From positions 20,322,551 to 20,386,550 of the forward strand of contig JBCFYV010000100.1 of assembly GCA_039000515.1 (NCBI GenBank): a stretch of DNA of 64,000 bases, read 5' to 3'. Shown here piece by piece: positions 12,060 through 24,024 of the stretch. The position numbers and the translations under genes are program-made. Position 1 is the first letter of the stretch, and the number at the start of each line of letters is the position of its first letter. The stretch is from Timema cristinae (lineage: Eukaryota; Arthropoda; Insecta; Phasmatodea; Timematidae). A model generated the notes under the pieces. It was given only the letters and a program-made list of their open reading frames with translations. It made no database searches and had not been told where the DNA came from.

Positions 12060-12219
12060 GTTATTTACATCGAGCTTTTTTTTCTTCTTCTTTTACGAAC
12101 AGCTCCGTTACTCACTTGTTTGATAGAACTGCGCATGCGTTGAAATCAAACATGGCTGACGTTCATTATAAATAAGTCAACAGACCTCTTAACAGGATAA
12201 TTAAAATGTTTAATAAAAG
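12060..12219 (+). promoter_or_regulatory. Candidate promoter plus first exon (NRF-1 palindrome, GTAAGT donor)
   Basis: GCGCATGCGT at 12131-12140 is the core NRF-1 palindrome. Eleven bases later, CATGGCTGAC resembles a YY1-type start-site motif and opens a seven-codon uORF (MADVHYK). A second ATG at 12206 reads MFNK and runs into AAAAG at 12219, followed by a consensus donor GTAAGT at 12220-12225. Together these look like the 5' end of a broadly expressed gene on the plus strand. I did not identify a downstream exon, so it could be a decayed or captured promoter. Confidence 0.4.
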
Positions 12220-12224
12220 GTAAG

Positions 12225-13495
12225 TGTACTTCTTCTAATAATCAAAATTCCTTATTTAGATTATTTAAAACAATGTGTTACGTTGTTCCTTCCGTCCTTT
12301 TATTTAATTTAATAGATGTAAATAGTATTATTAGTCAGGCCGGCAACCAGCGTGTGGCCTAACTTCGAAGTGCTTAAATTCATGCGAAAATAAATTGGAA
12401 ATTTTTCACAAAAAGTAGAAAACATAGGGGAATACAAGGTAGGGTGGCAAATAACGTCACAATAAAGAGGAAAGATTTGATTTTTTGTTTTTTTGTTTGT
12501 AATGGATAAACTCAAACATTACTGGACCGATTTTAAAAAGTCTTTCACCAATATGAAGCAACATTATCAGCGAGTAACATAGGCTATATTTTATTTTGAA
12601 AATGTAATTTATTCCTCATAAAAATGTCGATAGTATATTATATAGTCATTGGAAAAAAAAGTTGTTGAAGGGAAAGTGATGTTGGTGAAGTGGGTGTGGG
12701 GGGGGGGGGGGGTAGGGGTGAGGAAAGAGAAATAGATGTAGTGATGAGGAACGCAAAAAAAAAGGATTAAAATAAAATTTGAGGAAACGAGGGGAGTAAA
12801 TGAAAGTGGAGGAAGCTTAAAAATTAATTTGATCTTAACAATTTGTTTGATTGGTGTATACACAATTCCTTTCGCGCCTAGAGCAAACAAAATTATAGAG
12901 GAATGAGATGAAAATAGTAGGGAGGATAAAAAGAGGGAGGGGGCTATACAGTGATGGTAGGACTGTATTTTCAAAAAATAAAAAAGTAACAAAAAAATTG
13001 TTTTTATATTGACATGATGGATGATTTGAAGCTTTGTTTTACAGGATTCTTTACCATATTATTTTACGCGAAAGGGGGCTAGTTAGTAAATATTTTTTTA
13101 TAAGTTTGTTGTAATTTTTGGTAAATATATTTACTGTACAAACTTTGAAGAAAATGTGATGTAATTAAATAACACATATTCTAATATTTTATCAAATGTG
13201 TTGTCAGATCTTTTAAAATATATTATATAAAATAAATATTTTTCTTTCACAAAATAAATATGACAGCGTAATGCCACCCTAGCAATTCGTGTCATATTTA
13301 TCCATGTTGAGATTCCTTGGTGATTCAAACTTACTTGGGGTTTACCACTCTTTATAAATGGTAAATATTGATTTAATACTTTACATTCTTCACACTCAAC
13401 TGTATATTAAGTTGGTAATACCCTTCGATATGAGTTAACAAAATAATATAACGAAGTAATAGCTGCTCACAGAATGAGTCCTGTTATTTGAGGGT
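12225..13495. other. AT-rich stretch with a poly-G tract
   Basis: A G homopolymer at about 12699-12712 sits in a purine-rich plus strand. The 127-codon minus-strand frame at 12609-12992 is Pro/Phe-rich translation of this skewed sequence, and I do not regard it as a gene. Confidence 0.5.
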
Positions 13496-13504
13496 TTTTT
13501 TCCC

Positions 13505-13698
13505 TCACCGCGTCTTATTATCCGCTCAAGTTATAAGCATACATTAACTACGCTAGAGGATTAAAGATTAGAGAGGTAAATTTTTAAAGAAAATGTATCT
13601 ACATTTACGTGAAGGTATAGTAAAAATACAATTGTGGAAAAACCACTCTTGATTCAATAGAACGGGTCTCTAACCGATATCTACACGTAGCCGGCAAT
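13505..13698 (-). mobile_element. SINE family B, diverged
   Basis: The tail TCACCGCGTCTTATTA is followed by reverse-orientation landmarks. Box B and the head are decayed. A second minus-strand copy begins 50 bp on. Confidence 0.5.
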
Positions 13699-13747
13699 TG
13701 TGTAACACGAAGTTGACGCGTTTGACAATTCAACCTCAGTTTTTTAT

Positions 13748-14000
13748 TTTAGCATTGTATCTTACTACCCGTTCAGGTTATACGTTTATGTGCTAATTAC
13801 GATAATGGTTTTAGAGATTAGAAAGGTTATATTTAGAGGAGTTGTACCCGTATTTGCGTGAAGGGAGAGTGGAAAACTATTTTTTAAAATCTTAGTACAC
13901 CCGAACAAGATTCAAGACTGAATATCCCTGTCATCAGCAGTTTACTATAATGCGAGAGTAACGTGTTAGATAGAGCACGCTGCTGCCAAAGCGGGTAATC
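13748..14000 (-). mobile_element. SINE family B
   Basis: The tail is ATCTTACTACCCGTTCAGG. GTATTTGCGTGAAGGGAGAG, ACACCCGAACAAGATTCAAG and the head region AACGTGTTAGA follow in order. Confidence 0.65.
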
Positions 14001-14059
14001 TCCGTTTCGTTCTTTGAGCTGTCCTATTGTAAGATATACTGATGAGCACAGGATAAAAA

Positions 14060-14235
14060 CATACTTGATTCTTAGTATTTAGATGAAAAATGACATGTGG
14101 ACGTAGGAATCGAACCCGGAAGCTTTGGCTTAGCAACACCAATTCTCTACCACTGAGTTATTCAGGATTCATCTCGTGCTCAGGGCCATTCTTTGACCAT
14201 AGATTAACTGTGTATTCACACGCTCGCCGAAAATA
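14060..14235 (-). mobile_element. SINE family C
   Basis: In reverse the head shows a box A region in CTCAGTGGTAGAGAAT and box B in GGGTTCGATTCC. GAGCACGAGATG-type sequence lies 5' of the head, as in the copies at 25945 and 43918. The tRNA-like head is well preserved. Confidence 0.6.
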
Positions 14236-14470
14236 TTAGCACAGAACAGAAACGTAGTCACGTGACGAGTTCTAAGCCAATCGCAAGATTTCCGCCTTAT
14301 CGACGCGAGCTGTTCTGCTAAGGTTCAAATCATCTTTACTTCATCCGCTCTGATTGAGATGTTCGCCACAGGAGAACCAATCAAATCTCAGAGCCAGCCA
14401 CTTCAAATCAATGCGCACGCGCGTTTGACAACAAAGGCGCTCTACATCCAGAAACAAGTAGACAGCTTTA
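14236..14470. promoter_or_regulatory. Promoter-like block with CCAAT and E-box motifs
   Basis: The block is CpG-richer than its surroundings. It contains GTCACGTGAC at about 14257-14266 (a perfect E-box palindrome), GCCAATCGC at about 14277 and ACCAATCAAA at about 14376, plus ATGCGCACGCGCG at about 14411. No exon with a clear donor was seen beside it. Function is inferred from motif density only. Confidence 0.3.
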
Positions 14471-14915
14471 TTGGTCTTTGTGAAGATATTTTAAATAACC
14501 TGTTGATGTAAATTGTGTGTATCGATGTATCGGATTTTGCCACGAAACAAAGCTATAATTTGAAATCATCCATCGGGACAATGATCTAAAATATATGTTT
14601 ATCTACTAGAAAATAAAATATGTTTATAATCAATTGTTTAAAGTTTGCATTGCATCATGGGTCAACATACAACGTGCACCACTCAATCAGATTGCGCTTT
14701 CTATTTTCGGTGAACGTGTGAATGAAAATTAAGGCAGAAATTGTATCGTACACTTACAGAATAACTAACACTCTCTATACGCAGGGGTTGACTGAGCATT
14801 GGCTTGCTAAGCTAAAGGCCCAATGTCAGATTCCATTTTCTAAGTGTCGTTTTTCAACCAAACTGGAATAATTATTACCGTAATTACAATGATTTACACA
14901 TTGGATGTTGAAATT

Positions 14916-15209
14916 ATTATTATTATTATTATTATTATTAGCACCGCGTCTTACTACCCGTTCGGGTTACACGTACTTACACTAATGTGTAATGGTAGTG
15001 TGATTGTGAGATGAAATGGAGGACCTACAGTTTAACGTGGAATCCGAACCACGGTGGAGGCCTGGCATTCCCCACATTCACAAGATGTCTTGTCAGAGGT
15101 GAAGGAAGAGTTTGGTATCAGATCAATCTGTGCCGGGACCGAGGATTGAACCCCGGACCCCAGCACAGAAGTCCGACACTTTAACTCCTAGACCGCCAGG
15201 TCACCCGTT
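14916..15209 (-). mobile_element. SINE family A, full length
   Basis: The copy is inverted. (ATT)n at 14912-14940 leads into the tail AGCACCGCGTC and body, and the tRNA-like head ends at 15203-15209, with box B GGTTCAATCC and box A GGTCTAGG in reverse. Flanks GTTGAAATT (14907-14915) and GTTGATATT (15210-15218) are a nine-base target duplication with one mismatch. Confidence 0.9.
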
Positions 15210-15291
15210 GTTGATATTAATATATTTAATTATGTGTACATGCTCTAGTATAATATATTGCGCTACATCATTTGTAGCCCAGTAGTGGAAA

Positions 15292-15988
15292 CAGGGTTGC
15301 CACGCACCTGGAAAACAGGGAAAACCGGGAAAAGACAGGGAATTTGTTTGTGTCTGGAAAAAACCGGGAAAACACAGGGAATTTCACCAAAAAGCTAGAA
15401 TTTACTGGAATTTGTTAGTGAATTTGGGCAATAAAGTGCTTGCAAGCGGAACAATATAGACTAAAATTTGTAACTGGAGAATTGAGCAGTCTGATCGGAT
15501 TATGATGACTATGCTTACCAGCACCTCATCAGCTTGAGATAAGTCCTGAGTGCAACTGAGACGACTCGTTTTCGTTCGGCAAATGCCGCGAATTTTCGGC
15601 TTCCTCCACTCACCCCCGCTAATAAGACAAAAGTCTCGTTACACCCCCACATTTAAACTCAAAATTGTAATTTTGGTATTTCCCATTTTTTTTTTCATTC
15701 CATTTAGGGTAGACAGAAAATATAACCAATTTTTCCTTCTAGAAAATGTGTCATTCATTTCTCATCATTTTCCAAATAATTCTTAAACATGTGTTTCTCT
15801 TGCACAATAAAACATGCTTCCAATGACAAATTACCACTCTTCATTTCTAAAATTTTCTTTAAAACTAAATTAAATGCCTCTATAATTATATTTATAATAT
15901 CTATTAGGTGTCTGGAAAAATGAAAATTTTCTCTGGAAAACCTGGAAAACACAGGGAATTTGGTAATAAGAAAATAGTGGCAACCCTG
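15292..15988. mobile_element. Non-autonomous DNA transposon with 12-bp TIRs
   Basis: CAGGGTTGCCAC at 15292-15303 and its exact reverse complement GTGGCAACCCTG at 15977-15988 bound a 697-bp element. TGGAAA directly flanks both sides (15286-15291 and 15989-15994). Subterminal CTGGAAAAC/CAGGGAAAAC words recur at both ends. The visible duplication is six bases, so the superfamily is uncertain, although the ends resemble hAT elements. The 65- and 78-codon frames inside are not transposase. Confidence 0.8.
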
Positions 15989-16064
15989 TGGAAAGATTAT
16001 TCTGTACTAATGTACCGTTGACCATAGGACTCCCGAATGTACTAATCGTACATCCTTTCCGTGG

Positions 16065-16290
16065 CGGCTCTTGTCATGTCCCATTGAGATGAGGTGATAG
16101 TAATGTTGAGTATGAGGGTGTGGAACCAATGGAAACACTTAAACCTAACTTAAGTATAGTTAACCAAGCCCTCTTAACCGTTGGGGTGATTCCCCCTAAA
16201 GGAAAATTACCCAAAGTACTATCCAGGAATCGAGCCCGGGACCCCTGGACTCGTAGCTAGGCGCACTGACCACTACACTACGGGACTGAT
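16065..16290 (-). mobile_element. SINE family D (tRNA-derived)
   Basis: Read in reverse from 16288, CCCGTAGTGTAGTGGTCAG is a tRNA-like box A region and GGGCTCGATTCC is box B. A body follows with TTGGGTAATTTTCC. Another copy of this head type is at 30815. Confidence 0.6.
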
Positions 16291-16754
16291 TACATGCTAT
16301 AATTAAATATTTGGTTGAGAGTGACATAAGTCGCAGTAAGAGCACGGTAGAAAGGGCAGCTTATAAACTATTTATTTAGGTGAAATATGTACCCTATTGC
16401 TATATTTTTGATAATTTTATTGATATTAATGTCCTTTATCTAACCTCATAGTTAAATCTACAGATCCCAAAATTTGCGGTATTAAGGGCCCCGTATACTT
16501 GAAATATATTTATTAAGGAAATTATAGCTTTGAAATTTCAAAATTACTCAAACAATTCTCAATTTATCTTAAAATATTATTTTCTGACCATATTAAAATT
16601 TGCGTTGTTTATTTGAGGAATTATTGCCCTAAATTTCTAGCCATTTATTTGGTCATAAAAGCCGTGAAATTTCGTCTGGAACGTCGATTAAAATTAGAAC
16701 TAGTTCCACTTTTTACATGAATATCGTTAAAATAATAAAATTAAAGGTTGAAAT

Positions 16755-16968
16755 CCGCATAGGTGGTCACAAAGTATAAGACGTCAAATACTTTAGTATA
16801 CCTGGTTGACAATGACAGGGAGATTGGGGTTTGAATCTCACGCTTGTGAACTGAGGGTGATGTTCTGAAATGGTTTTCCACTTCTCTTCCATACAAATGT
16901 GAGTACAATTCCACTAAATTCAAACTTTCTCAACCCTGAATCATTAGCGTAATTAGTAAACACAGTAT
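16755..16968 (+). mobile_element. SINE family B, tail interrupted
   Basis: Box B region GGGGTTTGAATC, ATGGTTTTCCACTTC, CATTAGCGTAATTAGTA are all present. The copy stops at 16968, where a palindromic element begins in place of the expected tail. Confidence 0.55.
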
Positions 16969-17191
16969 CCCCATGGCTTCTTTGGTGCTGACTGACAGCT
17001 CACAGCTGACTTCTGATAGTCAACAATTAAGTATATACATACATTTTAACTGTCAGAAATGACATCTGGTAAATACATGTTTTTGCAGATCACTTGGTCC
17101 GGCGTAGGGATACATGATTTGGTCTGGTAACTTTTCAAAGCTGTCAGAAGTCAGCTGTGAGCTGTCAGTCAGCACCACAGAAGCCATGGGG
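16969..17191. mobile_element. Inverted-repeat element with arms of about 48 bp
   Basis: The arm beginning CCCCATGGCTTCT at 16969 is repeated in reverse at the other end, finishing AGAAGCCATGGGG at 17191. The arms match over about 48 bp with few differences and contain CTGACTGACAGCTCACAGCT. The spacer is about 125 bp. It has no coding capacity and can fold into a long hairpin, as a MITE does. It appears inserted in the tail of the SINE at 16755. Confidence 0.8.
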
Positions 17192-17459
17192 CTACTGTAG
17201 GTATGCGCACAGGCTTAACAGGCATTAATACGCGATGCAAATTAAAAAATTAATTGTAGCGGTCTTATCTTTGTCCTTTCAAGGCGAGATCAGGAACGCA
17301 CCTGCTACCTGATGTGTAAAGTGAACCGCCCCACTCAGCTATGCCACAATTATTATAGTAACAGTTAGCTATATACACCTTTCTCTGAAACACACAAGCA
17401 ACAAACAACACAGCAGTGTCATGGGAACAAGAGCCTTGAAACCTGGTATCCTGTCAACT

Positions 17460-19825
17460 TGTCCACTAGCCTTCTTTGTTCTGTTACACTTGCCACTGCT
17501 AGATCCCCCTGCTTTCTGTGTTCTGTTACACTTGCCACTGCTAGATCCACCTGCTTTCTGTGTTCTGATACACTTGCCACTGCTAGATCCCCCTGCTTTC
17601 TGTGTTCTGTTATACTTGTCACTGCTAGATCCCCCTGCTTTCTGTGTTCTGATACACTTGTCACTGCTAGATCCCCCTGCTTTATATGTTCTGTTACACT
17701 TGTCACTGCTAAATCCCCCTGCTTTCTTTGTTCTGTTACACTTGCCACTGCTAGATCCCCCTGCTTTCTGTGTTCTGGTACACTTGCCACTGCTAGATCC
17801 CCCTGCTTTCTGTGTTCTGTTATACTTGCCACTGCTAGATCCCCCTGCTTTCTGTGTTCTGTTATACTTGCCACTGCTAAATCCACCTGCTTTCTTTGTT
17901 CTGATACACTTGTCACTGCTAGATCCCCCTGCTTTCTTTGTTCTGTTACACTTGCCACTGCTAGATCCCCCTGTTTTCTGTGTTCTGTTACACTTGCCAT
18001 TGCTAGATCCACCTCTTTCTGTGTTTTGTTACACTTGCCACTGCTAGATCCCCCTGCTTTCTGTGTTCTGTCACACTTGCCACTGCTAGATCCCCCTGCA
18101 TTCTGTGTTCTGTTATACTTGCCACTGCTAGATCACCCTGCTTTCTTTGTTCTGTTACACTTGTCACTGCTAGATCCCCCTGCTTTTTTTGTTCTGTTAC
18201 ACTTGCCACTGCTAGATCCCCCTGCTTTCTGTGTTCTGTTATACTTGCCACTGCTAGATCACCCTGCTTTCTTTGTTCTGTTACACTTGTCACTGCTAGA
18301 TCCCCCTGCTTTCTTTGTTCTGTTACACTTGCCACTGCTAGATCCCCCTGCTTTCTGTGTTCTGTTACACTTGTCACTACTAGATCCCCCTGCTTTCTGT
18401 ATTCTGTTACACTTGCCACTGCTAGATCCCCCTGCTTTCTGTGTTCTGTTATACTTGCCATGCTATATCCCCCTACTTTCTGTGTTCTGTTACACTTGCC
18501 ACTGCTAGATCCCCCTGCTTTCTGTGTTCTGTTACACTTGCCATTGCTAGATCCCCCTGCTTTCTGTGTTCTGTTACACTTGCCACTGCTAGATCCCCGC
18601 TTTTCTGTGTTCTGTTACACTTGCCACTGTTAGATCCCCCTGCTATATGTGTTCTGTTATACTTGTCACTGCTAGATCCCCTGCTTTCTGTGTTCTGTTA
18701 CACTAGCCATTGCTAGATCCCCCTGCTTTCTGTGTTCTGTTATACTTGTCACTGCTAAATCCCCTGCTTTCTTTGTTCTGTTATACTTGCCATTGCTAGT
18801 TCCCCCTGCTTTCTGTATTCTGTTACACTTGCCACTGCTAGATCCCCCTGCTTTCTGTGTTCTGTTACACTTGCCACTGCTAGATCCACCTACTTTCTGT
18901 GTTCTGTTACACTTGCCATTGCTAGATCCCCCTACTTTCTATGTTCTGTTACACTTGCCACTGCTAGATCCACCTGATTTCTGTGTTCTGTTACACTTGC
19001 CATTGCTATATCCACCTGCTTTCTGTGTTCTGTTACACTTGCCATTGCTAGATCCACCTGCTTTCTGTGTTCTGTTATACTTGCCACTGCTAGATCCCCT
19101 GCTTTCTGTGTTCTGTTATACTCTCCACTGCCATATCCACCTGCTTTCTGTGTTCTGTTATACTTGCCACTGCTATATCCACCTGCTATCTGTGTTCTGT
19201 TACACTTGCCATTGCTAGATCCACCTGCTTTCTGTGTTCTGTTACACTTGTCATTGCTAGATCCACCTGCTTTCTGTATTCTGTTTCACTTGCCATTGCT
19301 AAATCCCCTGCTTTCTGTGTTCTGTTATACTTGCCACTGCTAGATCCCCTATTTCTGTGTTCTGTTACACTTGCCATTGCTAGATCACCCTGCTTTCTGT
19401 GTTCTGTTACACTTGCCATTGCTAAATCCCCCTGCTTTCTGTGTTCTGTTACACTTGCCACTGCTAGATCCACCTGTTTTATGTGTTCTGTTACATTTGC
19501 CACTGCTATATCCACCTGCTTTCTGTGTTCTGTTACACTTGCCACTGCTAGATCCCCCTGCTTTCTGTGTTCTGTTACACTAGCCATTGCTAGATCCCCC
19601 TGCTTTCTGTGTTTTGTTACACTTGCCACTGCTAATCCACCTGCTTTCTGTGTTCTGTTACACTTGCCACTGCTATATCTCCCTGCTTTCTGTGTTCTGT
19701 TACACTTGCCAGTGCTAGATCCACCTGCTTTCTGTGTTCTGTTACACTTGCCACTGCTAGATCAACCTGCTTTCTGTGTTCTGTTACACTTGCCACTGCT
19801 AGATCCACCTGTTTTCTGTTGTTTT
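17460..19825. repeat. 42-bp satellite, about 56 copies
   Basis: The unit is 42 bp: CTGTTACACTTGCCACTGCT followed by AGATCCCCCTGCTTTCTGTGTT, with single-base variants. Some units are 41 bp (AGATCCCCTGC), which shifts frames. Because 42 is divisible by 3, both strands are open for long stretches: plus frames up to 349 codons and minus frames of 147-197 codons with 14-residue repeats. No start context, signal or splice sites make these look like a gene. Confidence 0.97.
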
Positions 19826-19861
19826 ATATTAATAAATATTAAATTGTATTAGAATCTAGAA

Positions 19862-20416
19862 CAGTGGTTCTCAATCTTTGTTTTTTCACGGCACACTATT
19901 TTTTTTGTGTCCTCGCGGCACACTGAACGTGCAAGTTACCTGACACAATGGAGCCTCAACCAAACGCATGGGCGGAGTAATTACTCAACTCGTTGATTGT
20001 AAGCCAGTTCATTCTCTGAAATAAAAAATGCTTTCGAATAATTCATATTTTATATATATAGAACGTCGTCTTAACACCCGTTTACTGATACGCCTATGTA
20101 CTAATTATACTAATGTGTTAGGGATAGGAAGGTTTAATTTAGAGAAAGAGCAACCGTATTTGTGTGGAAGGAAAGTTGAAAAGCATTTATGAAAAATCAC
20201 CCTCAGTTCACCCTACTGGGATTGAACCCCGATCTTTCCATCTTGAGCAGTCCAGTCCAACAGTAGAGTAGCGAGTTAGACCTTGCGGTCACCGAAGCTG
20301 GTAAAAATAAAATTGAATAAAACTAATTTTAATTTTTTTTTATCAACAGTACCAAAATATAGAGAATTCAATGGCACACCTAGCTAATTTCACGGCACAC
20401 TCTTTGGTAACCACTG
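19862..20416. mobile_element. hAT-like MITE with TSD and nested SINE
   Basis: CAGTGGTTCTCAA at 19862 and the reverse complement core AACCACTG ending at 20416 are terminal inverted repeats. The flanks ATCTAGAA (19854-19861) and ATCTAAAA (20417-20424) are an 8-bp duplication with one mismatch, the hAT signature. ACGGCACAC phrases occur near both ends, as in the element at 7045. A minus-strand SINE B copy lies inside. There is no transposase frame. Confidence 0.85.
20062..20305 (-). mobile_element. SINE family B nested in a hAT-like MITE
   Basis: Tail CGTCGTCTTAACACCCG, then GTATTTGTGTGGAAGG, ACCCTACTGGGATTGAACCC (box B) and the head at about 20265-20303. It must be younger than the MITE it interrupts. 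Confidence 0.75.
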
Positions 20417-20424
20417 ATCTAAAA

Positions 20425-22155
20425 TGATAATTATTTAGCTCGAACATTAATTTTTTTTTAACTCGGGTTGTTGAATATAATGAATTTGTTTATAAGGGTG
20501 TTTTAACCATTATTTTTAAAATAAAAGTTTCCAACATAAGCTGTAACAGCTTATTTACTTCAATTTAAAATTTAATCGCTTAGCATAGTAATTACAATAT
20601 TCTTTCTCTACCAAACAACTTTAATATTTCAAAAATAATCTCAAAATCTGTAAAGATTAAATAAAATTTTAACTGTTTAAAAATAGTATTGAAAATTCAA
20701 TACATCCTGAGGATTTTGGGTTAAGAAGTTTTATCAATAAGCATTAAGAGCCTATACATTGTGTAGCATACACTTACTTAAACGTTAAACTCGCATGTCT
20801 ATGCCTAAAAGTAGGCACAAGTCTATACATTTTGTTTTTAAATCAATGTTTCAAGCACATGCATTTAATCTTGGCATGAAAATTTCAGGGTCATATGTTT
20901 TATCTGACATAATAATTATGCTGATGCAGCGCAAGTTAACTTGCGAGACAGCCTGTCACCATTATTTATCTCGCTCTAAATACTCATGTAGAAAAAAAAA
21001 TACAGCATTTTATTAAGACTTAGTCAGCATTTTCCAACAGCTACTTTATTGGGTGTTGGGTGTATTTGGTCTTGTAAAACTTGAATAACTTTTTAGCGTG
21101 ATAATGCCTAACAAAATAGGAATTTGCAGATAACATGACGACTTATGAATATGTGGGGATAAGAGTAACATTTTAAGTTGTCAGATATTGTTCTTTCTAT
21201 CAAAATTGAACTGTAGGCTCCTCACACAAGATATTATGAAGAGAAGGGATGATTATCAATAAATGTGCTAGCATGTTCTTGAAGAGATGGAGACTCACGA
21301 CCGATGAACCCGGGTATTATATACAGGACTATACTCGAAGCATATATTGGTAAGAAGCGTGGTTCATGGCGTTAATCCCTTAACAACAGCCAAATTGGGA
21401 TAAGTGTTACTGTTTTTGCTAAGTTTATTACTTTTTAATATGGTAGGATGGTTTCTGTTTAGTCTTTATTTTTTATATCTTATTATTTTAATACAAATTT
21501 AATTATTGTTTACTTAATTAAATATTTCTTATATTAATTCATTATTATTTTATATAATCATCACATTTTTCTGTCTACCGCCCTTTTTCATTAATTGGTT
21601 TTTGTAAGGGTGGTATATTTTGCTCTCTTGTGTTTCTACGCGCGTTTTCTCTTTAAAAGGTGGGCTTGCATTACCCCGTGGTCCACAACTTTCGTCACTA
21701 TTATTCAGTATCACTTATTTTAATAACCCATCTTTCTCTGACATAATTATGTGTGTGTGGAGTGAACACCAAATAAATATCTGTGGTTCTTCAAGTTTAT
21801 CACACCCCCAGGTAGTACTACTTGGGTCACTGCTTCACCGGATCTTCAGCAGCAGGTAGGAGCTCACCCTGTCTACTTACGCACACATTTAAATAATTAT
21901 TTCTAAAACAGAATAAAATCAGTTTCACTTGTTTTAATTCCACAGTCTTCAGATTACCAAAAACAGATGCGGCGACATCTGAGACAAGCGGTATCAGTAT
22001 TACCAACTAAAGCTACGTGTGGGGAATAAACCACCCCTATTAAAGCTGTTTGTAATTGAACTAATGACCTCTCTGGTCCATCAGGAGTGAAAACCACTAG
22101 AGTCTACTTCAACTCGATTTATTCGCTATCGTTTCACACGGTGATAAGGCGGGAG
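20425..22155. other. AT-rich stretch, nothing recognised
   Basis: The 73- and 79-codon frames at 20795 and 21620 have no supporting features. No repeat family was recognised. Confidence 0.45.
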
Positions 22156-22159
22156 TGCA

Positions 22160-22870
22160 GGTGACGCGAGAAAAGGGCAGTATTTTTGCAATAATAATAA
22201 TAATAATAATAATAATAATTTGTTTCCAGCCTGTGGCCGTGTCACTTTCTTAAAATGCCTCCATCTTCCGCTGTCCTTACATCATTCTTCCTCCTTTAAT
22301 TGCTTCCATTCTTTTCCTCTCATTTGCACACTTTCTGTTATTTGCTCTTCACATCTCTTTCTTGGCCTCCTTTGCGGTTTTTTCCTACATACTTCTTTTC
22401 CATCACTTTCTTTGACTTCTTTATCTATCCTCAGTATACCATCTCATTCTTTCTTCCTCTACTATCTCATGCACTCCCTGTACTCCCTCCTCCAGATAAC
22501 TTCATTCCTAATCTTGTTTCTCCTCGTGACAGCTAGCATGCTCCTCACAACAACAAAAATGTTGGCTAAAACAAATAAAATATTTAACCAGTACAAACAT
22601 AGAGTTTCGTTTTATCCACATGGTGATATCAACAGTTGTTGAATATCTGTCAAAATGGTGTTCTGGAACTTAGTGACAAATTTTTCTCTTAATTTAAAAA
22701 GTTTATTATCTAATGACACAAAGCTTATGACAGATATTCGATAGTTGTTGAACCATGTGAAGAAAATTAAACTCTTTGTTTGTACTGAAGCAATATTTTA
22801 TTTATTTTGGCAAACAAAATAAGTTTTGCAATAAAAACTGCAAAATTATGTCATAAACAGTTGGTTAACA
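22160..22870. mobile_element. Long-armed inverted-repeat element, interrupted by LINE end
   Basis: Arms 22555-22640 and 22725-22812 are inverted copies of each other. Shared landmarks are AAATAAAATATT, AGTACAAACA, CACATGGT, GTTGTTGAATATCTGTC and their complements. The outer part GCGAGAAAAGGGCAGT at about 22168 matches 28520-28536 in a second copy. A LINE 3' fragment (22190-22545) splits the left side. Confidence 0.6.
22190..22545 (-). mobile_element. LINE 3'-end fragment with (ATT)n tail
   Basis: In reverse, the segment decodes in pieces to a basic, charged C-terminus (for example GGQERDVKSK and VRTAEDGGILRK) typical of the end of a non-LTR retrotransposon ORF2. It then has a short 3' end and an (ATT)n run at 22188-22218. 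Frameshifts and stops are frequent. Confidence 0.45.
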
Positions 22871-23027
22871 TCGCTTAACAATTGTCTTGAGCTGTAAATT
22901 TGAACAAGAAAGATTTAGTCTCCATCTTAAATAGCAATATAGTTTATTGTAAAAGTGTAGTAAATCTAAATTAATAGCAATGGAGTTCTCCCAAATTTAT
23001 CTTCGGAACTACATACATACATGAGCA

Positions 23028-23310
23028 GGTGACCTGGCGGTCTAGGGGTAAGGTTTTGGACTTCTGTGCTGGGGTCTGGGGTTCAATCCTTGGTCCCGGC
23101 ACAGATTTATCTGATTATCAAACCCTTCCTTCAACTCTGACAAGACGTGTATTAAACACAACTTGTGAATGTGGGGAATACCAGGCCTCCACCGTGGTTC
23201 GGATTCCACGTTAAACTGTAGGTCCTCCATTTCATCTCACAATCACCCTACCATTACACATTAGCGTAAGTAGGTATAACCAAACGGGTAGAAGACGCGG
23301 TGCTAATAAT
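23028..23310 (+). mobile_element. SINE family A, full length
   Basis: Begins GGTGACCTGG at 23028. Box A is GGTCTAGGGGTAAGG and box B GGGGTTCAATCC. The body has CCACCGTGGTTCGG and CATTAGCGTAAG, and the tail is AAACGGGTAGAAGACGCGG. An AAT/ATA repeat follows to about 23375. This is the clearest plus-strand view of the A family. Confidence 0.9.
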
Positions 23311-23377
23311 AAATAATAATAATAATATAATAATAATAATAATAATATAATAATAATAATAAAATAATAATATAATA

Positions 23378-23640
23378 TTGGCACCGCATCTTATTACCTG
23401 TTCAAGTTATACGCTTATGTACTAATTACACTAATGTGTTAAGGATTAGAATGATTTAATTAGAGGAATTTTACCCGTATTAGCGTAGAGGGAGAGTGGA
23501 AAACCAATTAGAGAAAATCTCCCTCAGTGCACCCGATCTGGATTGAACCAATATCCCGGTCTTCAGCAGTCCAATCTGACAGGATAGTGGCGCGTTTGAC
23601 CATGCTGCTCCAAGGGGGCTTTTACCAACTAAAATATTTT
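23378..23640 (-). mobile_element. SINE family B
   Basis: The tail GGCACCGCATCTTATTACC directly abuts the AT-rich tail of the SINE A copy at 23028. Landmarks then run in reverse order to the head at about 23600-23640. Confidence 0.75.
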
Positions 23641-23668
23641 GGTCTTTTTTCATCTGTCCTTGCACAAA

Positions 23669-23942
<274 letters not shown>

Positions 23943-24024
23943 TAAGTGAACTTGTAAACGTGTAACAATTCAATACTGTTTTTGAAACTTGTTTTACAAC
24001 CCATCTAGGCTAACTTCATTTGAC

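Noticed and set aside
12609..12992. 127-codon minus-strand frame
   Set aside because: Composition follows the purine skew and the poly-G tract, with no motif and no start context.
17459..18508. 349-codon Cys/Leu/Pro-rich repeat protein
   Set aside because: It is a translation of the 42-bp satellite, open on both strands, with frames broken by 41-bp units.
22220..22642. 140-codon hydrophobic plus-strand frame
   Set aside because: It is antisense to a LINE 3' fragment and runs into an inverted-repeat arm.
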